This document shows, piece after piece, positions 24,303 through 32,311 of a stretch of DNA of 64,000 nucleotides. Origin of the DNA: an uncultured bacterium (GTDB lineage Bacteria; Verrucomicrobiota; Verrucomicrobiia; CAIQCK01); assembly GCA_903870275.1 (NCBI GenBank), contig CAIQCK010000077.1, positions 1-64,000 on the forward strand, given 5' to 3'. Positions within the stretch are counted from its first letter, which is position 1. Each line of letters begins with the position of its first letter. The position numbers and the translations under genes are program-made. Below the pieces are notes generated by a model. That model was given only the letters and a program-made list of their open reading frames with translations, ran no database searches and had not been told where the DNA came from.

Positions 24303-27173
24303 TCAAAGCCTGATTCGCACGCCGGCACTCACGCTTTGCAACGAGTAATTCGCGCGGCCCAGCTCCGAGTCGTAGTTGATATAGGTGCTGATGTCTCGCG
24401 TCCACCGCGCCGACAGGCCAACGCCCACCACCGCGCTGTCGCGTCCCAGTTGGGGTCCGTAAACGGTGAAGACGTTGCCGGCGCCGTTGGCAAACCGGGA
24501 GTCCAGCGCCACGTCACGGTCCAGATACTCGTGCTTCCACCCGAGGCGCAGTTCCGGCGTCAACACAACCTTGCCCACTTCGGTCTGATACATCACATGC
24601 GCGCCCAGTTGGGATTGCAACGAGTCCGCGCTCTGCGACTGAATTTGCAGCGGCAGCAGCGAGCCGCTCTCGGTAAAGCTGTTGATGTCCACCCGGGTGT
24701 ATTGCAACAACGCCTGCGGGCCAAAAGTCCACGGCCCCTTCCGCCAATCGTAGCCGCCGCCCAACAATCCCTCGATCTCGCCGCCATCGGTGTTGCCGGC
24801 GGCCATGCTGGTCGTGCCTCCGGCTCCGAGGCCCTGCCGCCGTGTGTCATAACCGCTGTAACCGCCTCCTGCCATGCCCTCCATGTAAAAACCATCGTTG
24901 AACCAGACGCTGTAGGCATCAGCCCGGCCGCTGTTGACGGTAATGCGGCCGTCACCCGCCAGGCTGGCCGTGCTATTGGCATAACCAAGCGCCAAACCCA
25001 CGGCAAGTTGGTCGCTCAACCGGTAGTCCGCGCCGACGGAGAGGCCGCCGCTGGTGACATGATAGCCACTGGCGTTCTGATCTCCATTCACGCCAATGAA
25101 CTCGCCCGCGCCGCCCACGAATACACCCCAGGGATTATCGGGCGTCTGCCGCCATATGCCCTTGCTATCCGTCGCATGCACATCCGCCGGCTGGGGGGAC
25201 ATAAACTGCGGCACCAAATCGAGCGTGCCGGTCGGATTGTCGAGGTTCAGCCCGCTCGCGCTGAAACCGGTGCTGCCGGCGCGCAAATCGCCCAACCGGT
25301 TCATCAAGTTGTAGCCCTGCACGTCCGCGCCGGCGAAGCCGAGGGCGAACATCGAGGTCAATTGCGCCGGCGAAATCAAATCAAACACCCCCGGCAACTG
25401 GCTCGTGCCGCCGGGCAGATAGTCCAGCCCGTTGATTACCGCCGTCATTCGCGGATCGTTCGCAGTCGCGTCGAGATTGCGGGCCACGGCTTGCTGGTTT
25501 GGCGTCAACGCATAAGGCACGAATGAGTTTTGGGTCCAGGTCAGGATCAAGTCCGAAACGCTCGGATCCGTGGTCAGGTTCGCCTGCAACAATGGACTTG
25601 CCGGTATCAGGTTGTTGAAAGAACTGAATCCGCTTCCCGCCAAGCCGCTGGAAACCAGCAGCGTCACTTGATCGAGGTTCTTGGGTTGATAACCGCCCGA
25701 CTGCACCACTTGCAACGTCCCGCCGTTGATGGTGGCCGCGCCCGTAATGTTGAGTTGCGAAAACTGACCGGCACCGGTGCCGCCCACGGCCAGTTGCAGC
25801 GTGCCGCCGCTTTGGTTGTAGCTGCCGCCAATATTCAAAGTCAGCGGATTCACCGCCATCGCTCCACCGACAAGGTAAACGTTGCCAACGCCGAGCGCGG
25901 AAGCATTTTGCACCGCCAGCGTGCCGCCGTTGATCAGAGTTCCGACACTGTAAGTATTGGCCGCCGTGAGTGTCAGCGTGCCGGGGCCATTCGCAATCAG
26001 CCCATAGCTGCCGCCGCTCTCACCGATGACACCGTTGAGTGTCAGGTTGCCGCTCGTGGTGTTGATCGTGCCGTTGTTCTGCAAAGTCACCGCGTTGTTG
26101 AGCGTGTGGGTTAGGCCGTCCTGAACATCCAGCGTGCCGCCGTTCATGATGAGAGTGCCGCTGCCCAGCGCAAAGTCGTTGCCCACCGCCAGCGTGCCGC
26201 CGTTAAGAGTGACGCCGCCGCTGTAGGTGTTGGCCGCCATCAGCGTCAGCGTGCCGGAGCCGTTCGCGATCAGCCCATAGCTGCCGCCGCTCTCGCCAAT
26301 GACACCGTTGAGTGTCAGGTTGCCGCTCGTGGTGTTGATCGTGCCGTTGTTTTGCAAAGTCACCGCGTTGTTGAGCGTGTGGGTCAGGCCGTCCTGAACA
26401 TCCAGCGTGCCGCCGTTCATGGTGAGCGTGCCGCTGCCCAGCGCGGAGTCGTTGCCCACTGCCAGCGTGCCGCCGTTAAGAGTGGTGCCGCCGCTGTAGG
26501 TGTTGGCCGCCGTAAGTGTCAGCGTGAATGGGCCGTTTACGTTCAGTCCATAACCGCCGCCACCATCGCCAATGACGCCCGTGAATGTCAGATTGCCACT
26601 GGCGGCATTGACTGTCGCGCTGGCTTGCAGAGTCACAGCGCTGTTGATGGTGACGGGGGAAGACGAATCGTTCTCAATCGTCGGGGTGTTGGCACCACTC
26701 GTAATAACCAACGAGCCAGAGGCATCATCGGAATAGGACCCGCTCGCACCGATAAAGAGCCGGTTTGCGGTCACCGTGCCACCGCTCGACAAGGTAAAGC
26801 TGCCAGCATTGCCTTGTGTGCCGATTAATATGTCGCCACCCACCGTCAGGCTGCTGCCGCTGCCTTGGACGGAAGCATTTCCAGCACCAGTAGTATCACC
26901 CATATAGAGAGTGCTGGCTGTTGCCGCCTCGCCTGCCGACACTTGCGCGGTCCCGCCGTTATTGACAACCGCTGTGTCGGTGGGCAGGGGAAAAGCTCCC
27001 AAACTCCAATAGGTGGCCGGGTCGAACCAATCGTTAACGCCACCCGTCCAATAGTTTTGTGCGGCGGCGTCTGTCACAAGAATAAGCGCCAAAAACAACC
27101 CTGCCCACATGGCTTTTATCGGGACATTTATATTTATAGTTGAATACATGGCTGAACAGTCGTGCTGCTTCAT
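24303..27173 (-). CDS. autotransporter with passenger repeats and C-terminal beta-barrel
   Basis: The 956-residue protein has a signal peptide (about 1-38, ending DAAAQN), a passenger of Gly/Thr/Asn-rich repeats with the autotransporter-associated repeat pattern (NTYSGGTTLNGGTLAVGN), and a C-terminal autotransporter barrel (from WGVFVGGAGEFIGVNG to the final VSAGVRIRL with alternating aromatic residues). It should be a surface-displayed or released adhesin-like protein (type Va secretion). An AAAGGAG ribosome site precedes the ATG at 27173. The passenger contains two nearly identical 91-residue units. The gene for an unknown exported protein follows 48 bp downstream. Confidence 0.9.
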   Translation of the reverse strand: MKQHDCSAMYSTININVPIKAMWAGLFLALILVTDAAAQNYWTGGVNDWFDPATYWSLGAFPLPTDTAVVNNGGTAQVSAGEAATASTLYMGDTTGAGNASVQGSGSSLTVGGDILIGTQGNAGSFTLSSGGTVTANRLFIGASGSYSDDASGSLVITSGANTPTIENDSSSPVTINSAVTLQASATVNAASGNLTFTGVIGDGGGGYGLNVNGPFTLTLTAANTYSGGTTLNGGTLAVGNDSALGSGTLTMNGGTLDVQDGLTHTLNNAVTLQNNGTINTTSGNLTLNGVIGESGGSYGLIANGSGTLTLMAANTYSGGVTLNGGTLAVGNDFALGSGTLIMNGGTLDVQDGLTHTLNNAVTLQNNGTINTTSGNLTLNGVIGESGGSYGLIANGPGTLTLTAANTYSVGTLINGGTLAVQNASALGVGNVYLVGGAMAVNPLTLNIGGSYNQSGGTLQLAVGGTGAGQFSQLNITGAATINGGTLQVVQSGGYQPKNLDQVTLLVSSGLAGSGFSSFNNLIPASPLLQANLTTDPSVSDLILTWTQNSFVPYALTPNQQAVARNLDATANDPRMTAVINGLDYLPGGTSQLPGVFDLISPAQLTSMFALGFAGADVQGYNLMNRLGDLRAGSTGFSASGLNLDNPTGTLDLVPQFMSPQPADVHATDSKGIWRQTPDNPWGVFVGGAGEFIGVNGDQNASGYHVTSGGLSVGADYRLSDQLAVGLALGYANSTASLAGDGRITVNSGRADAYSVWFNDGFYMEGMAGGGYSGYDTRRQGLGAGGTTSMAAGNTDGGEIEGLLGGGYDWRKGPWTFGPQALLQYTRVDINSFTESGSLLPLQIQSQSADSLQSQLGAHVMYQTEVGKVVLTPELRLGWKHEYLDRDVALDSRFANGAGNVFTVYGPQLGRDSAVVGVGLSARWTRDISTYINYDSELGRANYSLQSVSAGVRIRL
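25946..26491. repeat. tandem 273-bp repeats inside the autotransporter gene
   Basis: Two consecutive 273-bp (91-codon) units, 25946-26218 and 26219-26491, are nearly identical and keep the reading frame; a more diverged third copy continues to the right (26492 onward). The high identity at silent sites suggests recent duplication or gene conversion, giving scope for length variation of the passenger. Confidence 0.8.
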
Positions 27174-27534
27174 TGCTCTAGTGCTCCTTTACGTTTAGAG
27201 AAAACTGGCGGGGTTCTTTCACAAACCTGATTTTTCTAGTGTGCGTTTATTACGCCTTGCCGCGTTCGGGAGATCGTTTGTGTCCTCGCCGCGATTTCCA
27301 ACCGTTTCGAATGACAGCAAAAGTAGCCTGCACCAAAACTCAAAGCGTAAATGCAGCGGGATGCGCCACCGCTCAGACAATCAACAAGGTCAGCCACTCC
27401 ACTATGCAACGCACGGCAAGAGGCGATGTCCGGAGACGCACCATCCCGAATGGGGAATGATTGACCGCCGCTATTATTTGATTTGTTGACACTGTTCATG
27501 GAGTTATCCCGAGACTCGCGACCCATCTCCCGGT
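27174..27534. other. intergenic region, no gene recognised
   Basis: About 360 bp of mixed composition between the autotransporter start and the end of the Spy-like gene. Small open frames exist on both strands but lack ribosome sites and look random. The autotransporter promoter must lie at its left side. Confidence 0.4.
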
Positions 27535-27951
27535 CTATTCGCCAGGCGGGGGACCGGGATCTGGGCCATGTTGACGGTCGCCCGGGCGGCGCGGGCGGTT
27601 CTTTTGAAGCTCGTCGAATTTCTTCTGCTGGTCGGTCGTCAGGAGCGCCTTGATCGCCACGTCTGTGGAAACGCGAAGCTCCTTCAGCTTGGCCATTTTA
27701 GCTTCCTTCGACAGCGTCGAGTCTTCCATAATCTCCGTCATCTTCAGGCGCATAATCTCAAAAATGGCCCTAACCTCGGTCTGTTGGTCCGAAGTGAGGC
27801 TCAGCGTTGTGGTGAGCATCGCGACGGGATCGCCTCTGCCAGGCCCCCGATGCGGACCGTCGGGTGGTGGCGGCGGAGCCGTTGGGTCCTGTGCAAGGCC
27901 CAAGCTTGCGGCACAGGCCAACACAATCGTTGTTTTCAAGATTGTCCTCAT
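27535..27951 (-). CDS. periplasmic Spy/CpxP-like protein
   Basis: The 138-residue protein has a signal peptide (ending GLAQ), a Pro-rich linker, and a helical region with two LTxxQ motifs (LTSDQQTEVRAIF and LLTTDQQKKFDEL), the hallmark of CpxP/Spy proteins, which are periplasmic chaperones or stress sensors. The tail is Pro/Gly/Arg-rich. It is divergent from an OmpR-type response regulator and histidine kinase pair, the same layout as cpxP with cpxRA, so it may be a target and modulator of that system. Confidence 0.8.
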   Translation of the reverse strand: MRTILKTTIVLACAASLGLAQDPTAPPPPPDGPHRGPGRGDPVAMLTTTLSLTSDQQTEVRAIFEIMRLKMTEIMEDSTLSKEAKMAKLKELRVSTDVAIKALLTTDQQKKFDELQKNRPRRPGDRQHGPDPGPPPGE

Positions 27952-28090
27952 GTTGTTGTTTCTTTATCGGTTGTGATACGATTAATTTTTCAAGTCTGTC
28001 TTGCTGCATTATTAAACAACGGCAAGATGACAATTCGACTCGTCGCCGCATGACAAATTTGTAATGTGGGCGACGCTTGGTTTTGGCCCT

Positions 28091-28786
28091 ATGCCGCCTT
28101 ATCCTGTCGTGGTGAAAGTTCTGGTCGTTGAGGACGAGCGAAAGATCGCGGGCTTCATCCGCAAGGGATTGGAGCCGCAGGGATTCAGCGTGGCGCTCTG
28201 CGGTCACGGCGATGAAGCCTATGCGCTGGCGCGCTCGCAACCCTTCGACGTGATCGTGTTGGACATCATGCTGCCGGGGCGTGACGGCCTCAGTATTTTG
28301 CGCAACCTGAGGGAACAGAAGAGCACGGTGCCCATCATCCTGTTGACTGCGCGCAGCGCGCCGAACGAACGTGTCGAGGGTCTCAACCTGGGCGCGGATG
28401 ATTATCTGACCAAGCCGTTCTACATTCAGGAACTCGTTGCCCGCATTCACGCGGTGACGCGGCGCGCGTCAGGCGAATCGTTGAGCGTCCTGTGCGCGGG
28501 CCGTTTGACGGTGAACTTGATGACGCGGCAGATTACGGTGGGCGGCAAGGCCATCGAAACAACGCCGCGTGAGTTCAGTCTGCTGGAGTATTTTCTACGT
28601 TCAGCCGGCCGCGTGCTTACGCGCGCGCAAATATTGGAGCACGTCTGGGGCTACGATTTCGATCCACAAACCAATCTCGTGGACGTAAACGTCCAGCGGC
28701 TCCGCAAACAACTCGATCCCGACGGTGTGGATGAGTTCATTGAAACCGTCCGTGGCGTTGGTTATCGCTTCCGCAAGATTCCCTGA
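28091..28786 (+). CDS. two-component response regulator, OmpR family
   Basis: A receiver domain (KVLVVEDERKIAGFI, phosphoacceptor Asp in VIVLDIMLPGRDG, LTARSA, DYLTKPFYIQELVARI) is followed by a winged-helix DNA-binding domain (TPREFSLLEYFLRSAGRVLTRAQILEHVWG, cut here into two motifs in the protein, ending VRGVGYRFR). The length is about 231 residues. The true start may be the GTG at 28112, which puts the phosphoacceptor at the usual position 51; the ATG codons at 28091 and 28064 add poorly conserved residues. The kinase gene follows directly (TGA then ATG). Confidence 0.93.
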   Translation: MPPYPVVVKVLVVEDERKIAGFIRKGLEPQGFSVALCGHGDEAYALARSQPFDVIVLDIMLPGRDGLSILRNLREQKSTVPIILLTARSAPNERVEGLNLGADDYLTKPFYIQELVARIHAVTRRASGESLSVLCAGRLTVNLMTRQITVGGKAIETTPREFSLLEYFLRSAGRVLTRAQILEHVWGYDFDPQTNLVDVNVQRLRKQLDPDGVDEFIETVRGVGYRFRKIP

Positions 28787-30310
28787 ATGAAACCCATCTC
28801 TTTCACGTTGAAAATCGCTCTGTTATCGCTGCTCCTGTCCGGGACGGTGCTGCTGACCTTCGGATATATTTTCTACTCCGTGGTTTATCACATCGGCTGT
28901 CAAAACACTGAGATCGAACAAGCGGCTTACTCCAAAGTCCTCTGGTTGCATACACCCGATTACTGGCCGAAGTTTGAAGCGTCTTTGCGCTTCGCTTTTG
29001 GCGATGAAGAAGAACGTCTATTCATTATCAAAGTCTTCGACCGCGATGGCAAAGCGATTCATGCTTCGCCGCATTGGCCGGCAACATTAACCGACAACCT
29101 GTTGCCCGCGCCTGGTGATTTCGAGAAACCAAACGTCTCCGCACCGTCGCCTCCAAAACCGCTATGGGGCATTCTGGGATTGAATCCCGATCCGAGCTTG
29201 CGACACAATGCTCTGATCGCGTTTTGCGCGCCCATCCTCCACAAGGCGGGCATCCCCTTTGCCAACGCTTTGCGGATACCCAGTTTTGCCACGCTCACCG
29301 TCAACGGCACTGTCTGGCGGATTGTCGTGATGGGCAACGAGCAGGTCACCGTGTTTTTCGGTCGAAACATGACCGGACCGCTTGCTGACCTGAAGCAATA
29401 CCGCAACGCTTTTCTCATCGCCGCATCAATCGCCCTGTTATTGTTATTTGCCGTTGGCTTGCAGCTCGCGCGGCAGGCTTTGCGGCCGGTGCAACTCATC
29501 GCCCAGACCGCCAACAATATCACCGTACAGCACCTTTCGCAGCGCGTGCCAAGCATGAGCGCCTCCCCCGAGTTTCAAAACCTGATCCAAGTTATCAATG
29601 GCATGTTGGAGCGTTTGGAGCGCAGTTTCCAACAAGCGTCCCGTTTTAGCGCCGATGCCGCGCATGAACTGAATACTCCGCTGACCATCTTGCAGGGCCA
29701 GATTGACCACGCAATTCAAAACACGCCCGACGGCTCACCTGAACAACAGACCTACACGGGCTGGCTTCAAGAAGTGCAGCGGCTAAAAACCATCGTTCGC
29801 AAATTGTTGTTGCTGGCCCAAGCGGACTCGGGCCATCTGTGCATGACGTTGAGCCGCGTTAATCTCAGCGAACTGGCTGAATCCGCGGCAGACGACCTCC
29901 GCGTCATGGCCCCGCAGTTTCCCCTGCGACCGGATATTGCTCGGGATGTTTGGGTGGAGGCTGACGCCGACCTGCTTACCCAACTCTTGCGCAACCTCAC
30001 CAGCAACGCCGTAAAATTCAATGAAGACCGCGGCCAGATCGAAATCCAGTTGCGGGTGCTGGCGGGCGTTGCCACCTTGACCATCGCCAACACAGGCCAG
30101 ACGATTCCACCCGAAGACCGTGATCGCTTATTCCATCGTTTCTACCGGGCCGACAAATCCCGCGGCCATCATGTGGATGGTGTCGGCCTTGGTCTGAGTC
30201 TTTCACGGGAAATCGCCCGCGCCCATCACGGCGATCTTGTTTTGCAGGGTGATCGCCCCGGATGGATCGTGTTTGTTCTCACGATGCCGAATAGCTTTCG
30301 CCTTTCCTAG
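28787..30310 (+). CDS. sensor histidine kinase
   Basis: The 507-residue protein has a first membrane segment (residues 8-33), a periplasmic sensor of about 170 residues with a Pro-rich loop (APSPPKPLWG), a second segment (about 208-228), a HAMP linker, the HisKA box with phosphoacceptor His293 in ADAAHELNTPLTIL, and an HATPase domain with N box (LRNLTSNAVKFN) and G box (GVGLGLSLSREIA). It starts directly after the response regulator stop. With the divergent Spy-like protein it probably monitors envelope stress or metals. Confidence 0.92.
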   Translation: MKPISFTLKIALLSLLLSGTVLLTFGYIFYSVVYHIGCQNTEIEQAAYSKVLWLHTPDYWPKFEASLRFAFGDEEERLFIIKVFDRDGKAIHASPHWPATLTDNLLPAPGDFEKPNVSAPSPPKPLWGILGLNPDPSLRHNALIAFCAPILHKAGIPFANALRIPSFATLTVNGTVWRIVVMGNEQVTVFFGRNMTGPLADLKQYRNAFLIAASIALLLLFAVGLQLARQALRPVQLIAQTANNITVQHLSQRVPSMSASPEFQNLIQVINGMLERLERSFQQASRFSADAAHELNTPLTILQGQIDHAIQNTPDGSPEQQTYTGWLQEVQRLKTIVRKLLLLAQADSGHLCMTLSRVNLSELAESAADDLRVMAPQFPLRPDIARDVWVEADADLLTQLLRNLTSNAVKFNEDRGQIEIQLRVLAGVATLTIANTGQTIPPEDRDRLFHRFYRADKSRGHHVDGVGLGLSLSREIARAHHGDLVLQGDRPGWIVFVLTMPNSFRLS

Positions 30311-30358
30311 GCGTTGTTGCCTCAAACGGCGCGGCGGCACGAGAGTGGAAATCGCCGC

Positions 30359-32206
30359 CTACTCGTATTCATACCCGACTTGGAACGTGACGCGTCCATC
30401 GTCGAGTTGGCGGATGTTGGTGATGTGAACGGGGAGGCCGCCGCCGAGTTGCGCGCGGCTGGAGGGCGTGGTGTAAGGCGTGAAAGCGTTGTTGGACGCG
30501 CTGGGGAAAGGCACCGAACGCAGATAGACGCGCGGCCCCAGCGGTCCCTCGACGCCGTGCGACTCCTCCAGCAACGGCCGGCCTTGGACGACGCGCCAGA
30601 TGAGCAGTCCTTCGCCGGGCAGACTCTGGTCGAAGCCCTTGTGGCGGCGGTTCTCCAGCAGGAAATACTCGCTGCCGTCGGGCCGGGCCAGCACTTTGAA
30701 ACATTCGTTCGTCGAGCCTTCGACCGGAGCAAGAATCAGCTTCTGTTTCACCGTCGGGTCAATGACCGCCGGTTGGAGCCAGCCGAGCTGTTCCTTGCAC
30801 CACGCACTGAAATGCTGCGGCCGGCCTCCCGTGAGTTGATGCGACATCGCGCACCAATAGCCCAGCCCTTCGGACCCGGGATTCTCCGGTCGCGCGTAGA
30901 GATCAGGCAGGCCGAGCAAGTGGCCAAACTCGTGGCCGAACAAACTGACGGAACTCATGAACTGGCCGCCTTCGGGACAGATGACGTAAGCCCACTGCTT
31001 GCCGCGATAGCGCGTGTTGCCGCGGTGCGGCCAGTAAAGGCTGTTGCGGCTCACTTGCGGGACGTGGCCGCCGGCGTAGAGAAACAGCAGGCCGTCAAAA
31101 GCCGTCAGCGTATTGGTGCCTTCGCGCGCCAGCAGCGCGTCCAGCGCCTCCGTGAAGAATGCCGTCTTGGTCGCCTGCAAAGTCCCCGGCAGGTAGTCGT
31201 CGCGTTTTTTTCCAACCTGCACCGGGTCGAAAATCTTCCCATCGAACCTGAACGCGCCGCCGGACATTTCGCGATAGTAGTCGTTCACACTGCCAAAGAC
31301 CAACTGCCCCGTCGCGTTGGTGCGGTTTGCATACGTGCCGACGCTGAACAACGACTCGTTCCAGTCGTGCGCCGTGATCTTCGGATTGCGCTTCTCGTCG
31401 GAAAACTCGACCGTCACCACCGCCAGCCGATACCGGTCCTGTTTCCAGAATTTCTTGTTATACCACGACCGGTCGTCCGAGTCGCCCGCCGGGTCGGCCA
31501 CCAGCGTGACCGTCTTGTCCATCTGCGTCCCGGCGCGGCGCACCGTCATCGTCACCGAGTCTCCCGGCACTTTGTCCGCCACCATGTCCGCGAAATCCGA
31601 CGAACGCAGCAAGGGCAGGCCGTTGATTCTTACGATAACGTCGCCCGCCTTCAGCCCCGCCTTTGCCGCCGGCAAACCGGCCGTCGTGCCCAGTACCAGC
31701 GCCCCATCGCCTCCTTTGGGATTGCCGAACCGCACGCCGATGACCGCCCGCTGGCCGCTCAGCTTCAGCGGCCGGCTCGTGGCCGCCAGCGTTGCGACAA
31801 GCTCCAGCCGCCTGCCGCCGCGCAACACGACCAGCTTCATCTCATCGCCGGGTGATTTGGATTCAAGCAGTTCACGCAACTCCCCGGCATTCGACGGCGA
31901 ATGGCTGTTGGCTTTGACCAGCACGTCCTGCGCGCGCAAGCCCGCCTTGGCTGCAGGCGAATCCGGTTCGACGTCCGCAATCACCAGTTTCCTGTATTTT
32001 CCGACCGCGACGCTCACGCCAAGATAACCCGATTGTCCAACGCTCGCCGTCCGGGCTTTGGCAACGATCTGCGTCGTGACCGCCGTGGCAGCGGTCCGAA
32101 ACTCCGAAAGGTCCGGCGCTGGCTCTGCCGCCGTCGCGCACGGCAAAAAACATGATGCAACCAGCGAAGCGAGGATGGCCGGCAAACTGAAGCTTCTGGC
32201 GTTCAT
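30359..32206 (-). CDS. exported M6-like metalloprotease with two PDZ domains
   Basis: The 615-residue product starts at the ATG complementary to 32204-32206, giving a good signal peptide (LPAILASLVASCFLPCATAA). Two PDZ domains follow (YLGVSVAVGK with KAGLRAQDVLVKANSH; VIGVRFGNPKGG with KAGLKAGDVIVRING). The catalytic part shows the zinc motif HEFGHLLGLPDLY and resembles M6/immune-inhibitor-A-like peptidases. The open frame extends upstream to 33004 but overlaps the divergent gene and is rejected. PDZ fusion suggests substrate recognition by C-terminal or exposed peptides in the periplasm. Confidence 0.85.
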   Translation of the reverse strand: MNARSFSLPAILASLVASCFLPCATAAEPAPDLSEFRTAATAVTTQIVAKARTASVGQSGYLGVSVAVGKYRKLVIADVEPDSPAAKAGLRAQDVLVKANSHSPSNAGELRELLESKSPGDEMKLVVLRGGRRLELVATLAATSRPLKLSGQRAVIGVRFGNPKGGDGALVLGTTAGLPAAKAGLKAGDVIVRINGLPLLRSSDFADMVADKVPGDSVTMTVRRAGTQMDKTVTLVADPAGDSDDRSWYNKKFWKQDRYRLAVVTVEFSDEKRNPKITAHDWNESLFSVGTYANRTNATGQLVFGSVNDYYREMSGGAFRFDGKIFDPVQVGKKRDDYLPGTLQATKTAFFTEALDALLAREGTNTLTAFDGLLFLYAGGHVPQVSRNSLYWPHRGNTRYRGKQWAYVICPEGGQFMSSVSLFGHEFGHLLGLPDLYARPENPGSEGLGYWCAMSHQLTGGRPQHFSAWCKEQLGWLQPAVIDPTVKQKLILAPVEGSTNECFKVLARPDGSEYFLLENRRHKGFDQSLPGEGLLIWRVVQGRPLLEESHGVEGPLGPRVYLRSVPFPSASNNAFTPYTTPSSRAQLGGGLPVHITNIRQLDDGRVTFQVGYEYE

Positions 32207-32311
32207 GCCTCGCAGAATAATCGCAAAGCAATGGCCTCGTCGAGATGCAAGCGACTGCCGGCTTGTCATCCACCGCCGGTTGGCAAATAATCCGGCACAA
32301 AGGAGAGTTTC

